From: Arabidopsis thaliana
Taxonomy: Eukaryota > Streptophyta > Magnoliopsida > Brassicales > Brassicaceae
NCBI RefSeq assembly: GCF_000001735.4
Contig: NC_003076.8
Location: forward strand, 21,021,835 to 21,085,834
DNA length: 64,000 bases
Direction: 5' to 3'
In this document: positions 62,651 through 64,000 of the stretch, piece after piece
How the letters are laid out: each line of letters opens with the position of its first letter
Numbering within the stretch: the first letter of the stretch is position 1
The notes under the pieces: generated by a model
Told to the model about the DNA's origin: nothing
Databases searched by the model: none
What the model saw: only the letters and a program-made list of their open reading frames with translations
Translations under genes and position numbers: made by a program

Positions 62651-63800
62651 TCTCTTAGGCTCTTAGTGCAGGAGCCACAAACCCTAAAGTCTAATCTATT
62701 GTTTAACAAAATGAAGGAATCTGTCTTCTTTAATTTGGTAACGTTTTTTTTTTCCATTAGCCCACGTAGGCAGTAGGTAAGGAAAAATAGACGAAGAGGA
62801 ATCTATTTGTCTATGTAAAATCAACTGTTCGTTAAACCGGACCGGCCGGATGAATCGGTTCTAATGTGGGTCAATGAATTTGTCGAAAGTCGAAACGTTC
62901 AGCTATATTTATTTATTAAATGGCTAAAAACATAAGATTTATTATATAATTGGTCTATTATTGAGTTTTCAATTTCATGTTAATACATTTTTATTAAACA
63001 CACATATTAAAAAAAAACATATTAAAACTGATTCTAAATATATTAATTTTGTGATTTACATTTTTCTATAATTCTAAACCAATAATATTCAATTATTTAT
63101 TTTGAAAATTAAAATACATCAATGTAAAAAAAATCAAATAAAAATTAACAGAGAGAATATTTAACATTATTTAATCATATACTTCCGATGAATTTGTTTT
63201 GGGTCACCGAGTCAACAAAAAAGACTTGTTAATCCAAGAGTTGTTGTTACTTATTAATTAGTGTCATTAAATTCTGAAGGACCAATCTGTTTGGAAGAAA
63301 ATAATGCAACCTGTCTGTTTGGATGAATACTTTATACTTTTATAGTCCTGATCCTGAATTCAAAAGAGCTAGATTTTGTTTTCGCCAAAGGTTGATTTTT
63401 CATCAATCGAAAATGAGAAAGAAATAGTTGCGTAAATCGATAAGCAATCAATTGTATTCACGTGTATTTTCCACTTCCCCTAAAATCAAGACTAAGATTT
63501 GTTTTAACTGTTCGTCTTGATTTGGTCTTTGATTGATAGCTAGCTTCTTCAGAACTAAAAAGTTCAAAACCGATTTGTTTGAGCTAAGTCAAGAAGACGT
63601 CAGATTAATTAGACGCATTCGCATAGAAACAAAATGTCACATTCATTCAAAAGAAAAACTAAAGTGACAAATAATACATGTCAAATTATTTTCAGTTTAT
63701 ACACATATATATATGAAGAGATGGTCATGCATGAGCACTCAGAAAACTATAAACTGTATGGAAGCATTATAGTGTACAAACATGGAACCAAAGTAATATG
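62651..63800. other. AGL72 upstream region and AGL71 3' flank
   Basis: About 1.1 kb holding the AGL72 first leader exon (just above 62650), its promoter, and the 3' flank of AGL71. It is AT-rich. The plus-strand frame at 63634-63870 overlaps the AGL71 last exon on the other strand and is a shadow. Confidence 0.55.
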
Positions 63801-63947
63801 TTATAGCCGAGTCACGGGCAATCCGATAAATAGGTCGGTTTCAACCTCTGATGAATGTTTGGTTCTGTGACCACCTTCAGTATTACCCTTATCACATATT
63901 TGTAAAGTTGCTGGCACCACCGGTCGCATCAACCTTTCTCTATTTTG
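63801..63947 (-). CDS. AGL71: Last coding exon of a SOC1-clade MADS-box gene (AGL71)
   Basis: On the minus strand, after an ACATTTTCAG acceptor, the exon runs 63947-63801 and encodes 48 residues plus a TAA stop. It begins QNRERLMRPVVPATLQICDKG and ends with the SOC1 motif [17 protein letters not shown]. The closing [11 protein letters not shown] matches the motif in AGL72's last exon ([10 protein letters not shown]), so this is a tandem relative in the same orientation. The MADS and K-box exons lie beyond the window. Too short for its frame to stand out on its own; the motif decides the call. Confidence 0.85.
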   Translation of the reverse strand, partial: QNRERLMRPVVPATLQICDKGNTEGGHRTKHSSEVETDLFIGLPVTRL

Positions 63948-64000
63948 CTGAAAATGTCATGTAAAACGTAAATGCAAACACAAACAAACAATCAAGGCCT

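Overview
This is nuclear plant DNA: AT-rich, with short GT-AG introns, compact genes 2-5 kb apart, poly(A)/(TA)n runs and no bacterial-style operons. I recognise the proteins and their order as a segment of Arabidopsis thaliana chromosome 5 (about At5g51750 to At5g51870). That assignment rests on recognising the encoded proteins, not on a search.

Layout. 1-774: 3' part of a subtilase (SBT1.3-like), then a 4.3 kb gap with a probable F-box relic and, near its end, a tRNA-like element and ABA-type promoter boxes. 5082-7078: clade A PP2C AHG1, 4 exons. 9196-11160: intronless receptor-like kinase with a very large activation-segment insert. 12976-14612 and 17928-18760: tandem pair of bHLH genes with the same three-exon structure (BHLH36, BHLH120). 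21249-22311, minus: broken KIN17 copy. 26483-30072: trihelix domain fused to a kinase-like domain, 4 exons. 33555-34912, minus: gibberellin 20-oxidase GA20OX2, 3 exons. 34913-41696: the longest gene-poor stretch, with small duplications. 41697-46099, minus: plastid phosphoglucomutase, 22 exons traced, one with a GC donor. 47875-49616: fructokinase FRK7, 7 exons, divergent from the mutase. 50309-52297: coiled-coil/RG-tail protein of unknown function, 7 exons. 55309-55668: defensin-like secreted peptide downstream of a probable copia LTR remnant. 57585-59644: TON1-recruiting-motif protein (TRM24), 4 exons. 60010-62292, minus: SOC1-clade MADS gene AGL72, 7 coding exons plus a 5'UTR intron. 63801-63947, minus: last coding exon of its tandem neighbour AGL71; the rest lies beyond the window.

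How the genes relate. They are mostly independent transcription units. Functional links are local: the bHLH pair and the MADS pair are tandem duplicates; phosphoglucomutase and fructokinase share a divergent 1.8 kb intergenic region and both act in hexose-phosphate metabolism; AHG1 (ABA response in seeds) and GA20OX2 (gibberellin synthesis) act in opposing hormone pathways but are 26 kb apart with no sign of shared control. Exon boundaries were read by hand from splice consensus, frame continuity and family conservation; every complete coding gene closes in frame from ATG to stop.

I found no convincing new multi-gene system. The most unusual items are the kinase with about 280 residues between DFG and APE carrying repeated acidic-Trp-Trp motifs, the trihelix-kinase fusion, the missing tryptophan lock in AHG1, and several mobile-element traces.
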